A stretch of 44,989 bases of DNA from Bacillus sp. AFS059628 (GTDB lineage: Bacteria > Bacillota > Bacilli > Bacillales > Bacillaceae_G): assembly GCF_002571225.1 (NCBI RefSeq), contig NZ_NVEC01000047.1:1-44989 (forward strand), in the 5' to 3' direction. Position numbers and translations under genes: made by a program. Shown piece after piece: positions 44,701 to 44,989 of the stretch. Every line of letters starts with the position of its first letter. The first letter of the stretch is position 1. Below the pieces are notes generated by a model. That model saw only the letters and a list, made by a program, of their open reading frames with translations, had not been told where the DNA came from and did not search any database.

Positions 44701-44989
44701 TCATGTCTTTCGATTAGTTTATAGAATGCATTCTCAAGCTGATGAACATCCAAATCACCTTTTATTTTCATAGCGAAAGGCATATTATAAGATACTCCGC
44801 TACCCTCTATTTTGTTTAAAATGTAGAGTCTTCTTTGGGCAGATGAGAGCGGATAATAATCCTGTTCTTCTACTTTTTTGATCGATGCATATACACTTTC
44901 TTTCGTAGAGTCAATATATTCTCCAATTCCTTTTATAGTAGGTGTTTGGAAGATTTGTCGTAAAGGTAGCTCCACCATAAGTTCCTTAT
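28929..44989 (-). CDS. bacC: Bacitracin-type NRPS BacC, 5' end outside the window
   Basis: Multimodular peptide synthetase, more than 5,350 residues here; the frame is open to the window edge, entering inside a carrier domain. Domain order is (T) - C-A-T-E - C-A-T - C-A-T-E - C-A-T-TE. Each C domain has an HHxxxDG site (MHHIISDGVS or HHHILLDGW-type), the four A domains have YTSGSTG and GPTE cores, carriers have GGDSIKA, GGHSLKA, GGDSIKA and DIGANSLN, and both E domains have HHLVVDG-SWR. The TE has GYSAGGILAFD. A-pocket residues indicate His, Asp and Asn for the last three modules. That is the end of bacitracin (D-Phe9-His10-D-Asp11-Asn12), and BacC carries residues 8-12. The missing part, about 1,000 residues, would be the Ile8 module. 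Modules 9 and 11 are followed by C domains of the D-C-L class (YPLANMQ... start). A terminator follows, then bacRS-like genes. Confidence 0.88.
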   Translation of the reverse strand, partial: KELMVELPLRQIFQTPTIKGIGEYIDSTKESVYASIKKVEEQDYYPLSSAQRRLYILNKIEGSGVSYNMPFAMKIKGDLDVHQLENAFYKLIERHEALRTSFVMVDGEPVQKIEKEIDFQVTYREMGTNKLDDMINGFVKPFDLEKAPLLRVEIIHVTDDEHVVVLDMHHIISDGVSMNILNRELCKLYEGKELSPLDLQYKDYAVWQKDLFTQEEMKKQEEYWINVFKEEVPILNMPTDYKRPPTQSVEGARRSFEIDSELTKKLNRIAKENGVTMYMLLLAGYTTLLSRYTGQDDIVVGSPIAGRGHHDFENIVGMFVNTLAMRNYPNEDKTFRNYLREVKENALKAYENQDYPLDELVEKLDLQRDMSRSALFDTMFVLQNLDTSNEEIKGLSFETYDSELNIANFDLTLSAVETNNIIKFDLEYCTKLFKKETIAKISEHFVSILREITNNLEVCLGQIDMLSGEEKHILLNKFNETDIDYPKNKTIYQLFEEQVERTPNKVAVEFEGQQVTYKELNEKSNQVARLLYDKDVHPEMIVGIMVERSLDMIVGIMGILKSGAAYLPIDPEYPEERIKYMVEDSNTKFVLTQTHLYDKLHFINNECITKISIDDETIKNQEQINMERRNNRNDLAYVIYTSGSTGLPKGVLVEHHSLVNLCNWYVDFHKITERDRITNYLKVSFDASIGEIFPCLITGATLHVLGKDIRLDLDKLNEYMNSKDITVATFPSKVSEQFILQDNHSLRMLVSGGEKLILNKNTRYQLVNAYGPTENTVVTTSFLMNKNDDNIPIGKPVYNTKVYIVNKYNQLCPIGVTGELCISGVGLARGYLNNPALTAEKFVENPFVSGEKMYRTGDLVRWMPDGNVEFIGRIDHQVKIRGYRIELGEIEIQLLKHQDIKEVVVVAKEDKENHTYLSAYIVSEKAISSAKIREFLEKELPDYMIPSYFVQLDQLPLTSNDKVDRKALPEPDRSSQSGVEYEAPRNEVETHLVEIWRDILGIEDIGINHHFFVSGGDSIKALQIVSRLSRINLKLEVKDLFANPKIKDLSKYVKKQNKRLKPYEIVTGEVILSPIQKWYFEKNKEELDHFNQSFMLFREDGFDQKRIERVFNKILEQHDALRMIYRENDGKIIQYNRGYKDNLFDLYVHDVEGVENKEEKIYELATNIQKKSSIKNGKLVNLCLFKTNQGDHLLITIHHLVVDGVSWRIILEDFETLYSQDLRGEKLNVGFKTESFKEFSSKLREYASSNKLLKEKEYWQEIANTEVAFIPRKKELKSDTFENSKTVSISLNKEKTISLLRKSNRAYNTEINDILLTSLLLGAREITSENCIKINMEGHGREDILENVDISRTVGWFTTMYPVLIDLGNETDLATNIKMVKEILRKIPNKGIGFGILKYLSKEKYLLNEQKAPISFNYLGEMDNDVNRNEFSESKFSYGETIGGKISRNNSIEINSIIINNELVINTTFNELEFDELTIRKLNDKFKESLETIIDHCVSQIEVEKTPYDYGDTKLTLSELKDIKEKYKDFEIEKIYPLANMQKGMLFHALENKNSKAYFEQTVMDITGYIDVEILKTSFNKIMQRYEILRASFEYEIVEEPRQIIIADREIGFQYCDISERGTIEKELFIKNYREEDTEKGFNLSKDTLMRVCLIRTDENLYKLVWSHHHILLDGWCLGIVLGELFTVYGKLINGEEYELEETKPYSDYIKWLEEQDKEEGKSYWEQYLDGYEEKAQIPKLQITKNNSEYLRREKVIEFSNELTNKITQLANRNSVTFNTVFQSIWGIILAKYNNTDEVVFGTIVSGREAPVDGIEKMIGLFINAIPTRINLGKNQKFKEVLTVVQSEAIASNNYNYMNLAEVQAMSKLKNDLIDHIIVFENYAVDKRIAGNEKMDIGFEVEDIHAEEQSNYSFSIAATPGEKLNLVLTYDGNIYDDKIIDNIEMHIKKVTEQVIADENKKINEIDIIAEEERTTLLYEFNDTKVDYPKEKTIHQLFQEQVERTPENIAVVFENKQLTYWELNEKSNQVAALLREKGVKSNTVVGIMVERSIEMIVGMMAILKAGGAYLPIDPEYPEDRRRYMLEDSGIEILLKQENKHVDYDLTCIDINVQKIKDRFTENLPSLNKSSDMAYIIYTSGSTGKPKGVMVNHKSILNTLCWRIESYQYSESDITLQMPSFSFDSSVEDIFTTLLSGGKLILIEDIRMNFSKFINIIQNNKVTNLLAVPSYYNNLLNTIDKPLVDLRFVTIAGEGFNENLITKHFQKMPHVKLFNEYGPTENSVCSTICELKQEDQKVLIGKPISNNRVYILDMENNLVPLGVAGELCVSGEGLARGYLNRPELTAEKFVPNPFIPGERMYRTGDLARLLPNGNIEFLGRIDHQVKIRGFRIELGEVENQLLKQKEIKEAVVIAREDNNGQPYLCAYFTSETRKKESKLQEIRKDLAQELPEYMIPAFFVQLDKLPLTANGKVDRKALPEPDESAVVGVEYEAPRNEVEERLVSIWQEILGVEKIGINQHFFEIGGHSLKATTMVSKIHKELMVEIPLRQIFQTPTIKGIGEFIDSTKESVYASIKKVEEQDYYPLSSAQKRLYILNKIEGSGVSYNIPFAMKIKGDLDVQQLEKAFHKLIERHEALRTSFVMVDGEPVQKIEKDIDFQVTYREMGTNKLDDMINGFVKPFDLEKAPLLRVEIIHVTDDEHVIVLDMHHIISDGVSMGIFTQELAELYNGKELSPLSIQYKDYSVWQRELFTQEEMKKQEEYWMHVFKEEVPVLNMPTDYKRPPIQSTEGDLVHFEIDSDIYVNLKKMAKEHGVTLYMLLLAGYTTLLSKYTGQEEIVVGSPIAGRPHDDLKQIMGIFVNTLAMRNYPKRDVSFQDYLKEVKENALKAYENQDYPFDELVEKLDLKRDMSRSALFDTMLVLQNFDYDDFEIQGLTFSPYQMKAHVSKFDLTLTAVEEERSITCVLNYRTKLFKKETVERLAKHLIQVFKEIIEKPEQSIQDIMLLSEEEVQMLLQDDKDTKADYPKDKTISQLFEEQVKRTPHHVAVVFKNQKLTYLELNERANQMARLLQEKGAKPGITVGMLVEESLEMIIGIMAVLKAGATYLPIDPEQLDKRTNVILKDSNASLLIVKGERKETLQFNGEVISMEDDSIKERDTSNLLVNYKWNHNAYIIYTSGSTGTPKGVCVQHNNVVNYMTWFTKEANLKETDKAMLVSSYAFDLGYTSLYSSLLNGCELHLVTKEVYTNAQKALQYIEEQGISYLKLTPSLFNVLVNDPSFSNNQSCKTLRLVVLGGEKINPIDVETFYTHYPNHAVMNHYGPTEATIGSVYQVIDYDTMVAFKECPVIGRPIQNMKAYVVDQQMKLVPEGVYGELCLSGDGVASGYLNRADLTEEKFVQNPFEPNKKMYRTGDLARRLSDGRIELAGRIDGQVKIRGYRIETEEIKRHLVKHEQIKEAFVIDREGQDGRRYLCAYITSQRDLSFEELRAYLKVEIPEYMIPSYFVQMERIPLTANGKIDEKALPEPDVSKGVDYEKPRNQVEERLVKVWEDILGVKPIGISHNFFASGGDSIKALQIISRLSREGITLEMKDLFTYPEIKFLSNYVNIETIQEGSYEIETGDVLLTPIQKAYFMNGKEDVNHYNHAVMLYRKDGFREEMIQEVMEAIFVHHDALRMIYKEENNEVLQFNREVEKNQFGFYVYDVSREDNPDVKIQELATILQKKIDIQEGPLVNVAQFKTNVGDHLLLIIHHLVVDGISWRILFEDFALGYSQLMKGEPIAFYPKTTSYKEYATQLNEYAKSAKILREKQYWVNTLKDNVNFLEKKEEVGLFRYEDSDTFSTALGIEETSRLLRETNQAYHTEINDLLISALLIATRRVTGENKIRISLEGHGRERIIKNVDISRTVGWFTTKYPVYINLGDEKDLSMTIKTVKESLRRIPNKGIGYGVLKQLSGDSDLWNIEQPPILFNYLGQMDADLNNTIFSSSWISAGESIGGKHTRETPIEMNAIVLDGKLTIDTTYNTKVYAEDVVVEFTEAFKAALRDVIHHCISKEQAEKTPFDYGDKELSFEQLEEIKAKNRWGEIEKIYPLANMQQGMLFHALEDPQSGAYFEQLVIDVKGFIDVNLFEESLNDIMKRHEILRTAIEYEITEKPKNVIIKGRKIGFRYRDIRQQGIDQQKESITTYIEQDREKGFDFSKDVLIRLELIQTDDKAYTIIWSNHHILFDGWGRGIILGELFHIYGNKQVGQYPNLEEPRPYSDYIRWLGEQEKEEGIQYWKQYLAGYQKPAKVPSFKIDSTREYHGQETLIEFSREFTKKMTELANQNNVTLNTVLQTLWGIILAKYNHTDDVVFGSVVSGRDAKVAGIEKMVGLFINAIPTRINIKEQKSFKNILKEVQQQAIESQAYNYMNLSDIQSLSDLKRDLIDHVMIFENYALDERLLQEEESKSSFVFKDIKGIEQTNYGFTIVVVPGEQLVLKISYDGNLYSEKLIQNIANHLKNVIDQVVQDEHKNVNQLEILSKEEKHYFLNEFNETKAEYPKEKTIHRLFEEQVERTPNKVAVVFDKQQLTYKELNEKSNQIARILQNKGVQPDTVVGIMLERSLEMIIGIMGILKSGAAYLPIDPEYPEERIKYIVEDSGTNIILTKGKDAVRLSKEIVFLDEEYNHYSTENIKVTSNTNNLAYMIYTSGSTGMPKGTMLKQRGLVNYITWANKEYVKGEALDFALYSSFSFDLTITSLFTPLISGNKIVIYNNDGDEPIIRKIFKDNRVGIVKLTPSHLRLIRDIDNCNSSIKRLIVGGEDLKTELAREISKSFNHNIEIYNEYGPTETTIGCMIYKYSLNDDKHISVPIGKPIDNVQIYILDDNQKILPVGIEGELYISGDGVATGYLNRPELTAEKFISNPYVPGAKMYRTGDLARWLPSGNIEFIGRTDHQVKIRGYRIELGEIENQILKLDNIKETKVVARIDGENSQYLCAYVVLENKEKAITVTEMRRYLSKELPNYMIPAFFTQLKELPLTTNGKIDINSLPAPDGNVKYELEYEPPRNDLEEKIVSIWEEILNIKKIGMNTNLFDIGANSLNVMTFVSRIVAELNFRVPFKDVFDKPTVRSFSAFLEGAKEMLKDYTEDCIQLSSSTSTNKKLFCFPPAASIGIAYMGLAKHIESYSVYSFNFIKSENRIAQYVKIIKDIQSEGPYTLVGYSAGGILAFDVAKELNRQGFEVENLILIDSKYRTIVEQNLYTEEECKRELHEKFNLKKYKDLEKLASDYLIELIMKSYMYVQSTTTNGSIDGNISYIKSVKEKEDENNLLWENATTKNFRIIQGYGTHMEMLSNSKLDILKKNANIINDILAFETV
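32745..37256 (-). other. NRPS module 11: C-A-T-E, D-Asp
   Basis: The A pocket reads D-L-T-K-V-G-H-I-G (FDLGYTS, LKLTP, VVLGGE, NHYGPTEATIG), the standard Asp code. Carrier GGDSIKAL near 34285 and epimerase with HHLVVDGISWRI near 33730. The C domain start (36840-37256) is almost identical in DNA to that of module 9. Confidence 0.85.
37290..40395 (-). other. NRPS module 10: C-A-T, His
   Basis: The C domain (HHHILLDGW near 39980) starts with IEKIYPLANMQKGM, the class that accepts a D-configured donor. The A pocket reads D-S-E-L-T-A-E-V-C (FDSSVED, NLLAVP, VTIAGE, NEYGPTENSVC), the code I recall for the His-activating domain of BacC. Carrier GGHSLKAT near 37410. No epimerase. Confidence 0.8.
40395..44870 (-). 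other. NRPS module 9: C-A-T-E, D-aromatic residue
   Basis: C domain about 43560-44870 (HHIISDG near 44470), A domain about 42090-43540, carrier about 41830-42040 and epimerase 40440-41790 (HHLVVDG near 41390). Pocket residues aligned to GrsA read D-A-G-T-V-G-A-V-V (FDASIG, ITVATFP, MLVSGG, NAYGPTENTVV). This is an aromatic-type pocket but without the large residue at position 239 seen in Phe-activating domains. A larger side chain such as Tyr or Trp is predicted, and the epimerase makes it D. Confidence 0.75.

Noticed and set aside
28929-44989. Tyrocidine or gramicidin-type synthetase
   Set aside because: The Asp and Asn codes in the last two modules, the His code before them and the two epimerases do not fit those products, whereas all fit the BacC end of bacitracin.

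Overview
The window is AT-rich, Gram-positive DNA with strong AAGGAGG-type ribosome binding sites. It looks like a large plasmid or other mobile replicon of a Bacillus cereus-group-type organism. That assignment is an inference from plasmid-type genes, mobile-element debris and codon style; no chromosomal marker is present. Almost everything is on the minus strand.

Left part (1-12.8 kb): plasmid-type housekeeping or transfer genes. These are small membrane proteins, a broken NERD-nuclease gene, an isolated plus-strand gene pair (1326-2508), a run of unknown membrane or soluble proteins (2559-4873), a large SNF2-type helicase, a DUF6094-type DNA methyltransferase and small proteins. The helicase gene is split by a 2531-nt group II intron (5621-8151) with an intact reverse transcriptase/maturase/HNH protein. 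The exact intron ends can be read, and joining the exons restores helicase motifs V and VI.

Middle part (13-25 kb): an accessory island of stand-alone genes with visibly higher GC. It has a three-gene operon (HExxH protease with a CFI-box, a coiled-coil protein and a 169-aa protein), a BBE-like bicovalent flavo-oxidase, a seven-repeat propeller lectin, a YukJ/DUF2278 protein and a trypsin-fold protease. Between them lie relics: two degenerate type I-C-like CRISPR repeats, the 3' half of a tRNA, a propeller-gene fragment, a dead tyrosine recombinase, a TnpB tail, and a pair of related structured repeats. Several small ORFs here have good ribosome binding sites.

Right part (25-45 kb): a plasmid Rep-like gene truncated at the inverted repeat of a transposase-less cargo cassette, then a two-component system (bacS, bacR-like) directly downstream of a very large NRPS gene that runs out of the window. 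The NRPS order is (T)-CATE-CAT-CATE-CAT-TE. Adenylation pocket residues read as His, Asp and Asn for the last three modules. Together with the module order, the epimerase positions, the length and the adjacent two-component pair, this identifies it as BacC of a bacitracin-type synthetase (residues 9-12: D-aromatic, His, D-Asp, Asn, then cyclising thioesterase). The residue-9 pocket (D-A-G-T-V-G-A-V-V) differs from the usual Phe pocket, so the product may be a new bacitracin congener. The expected BcrABC self-resistance transporter genes are not found next to bacRS; mobile-element debris begins there.
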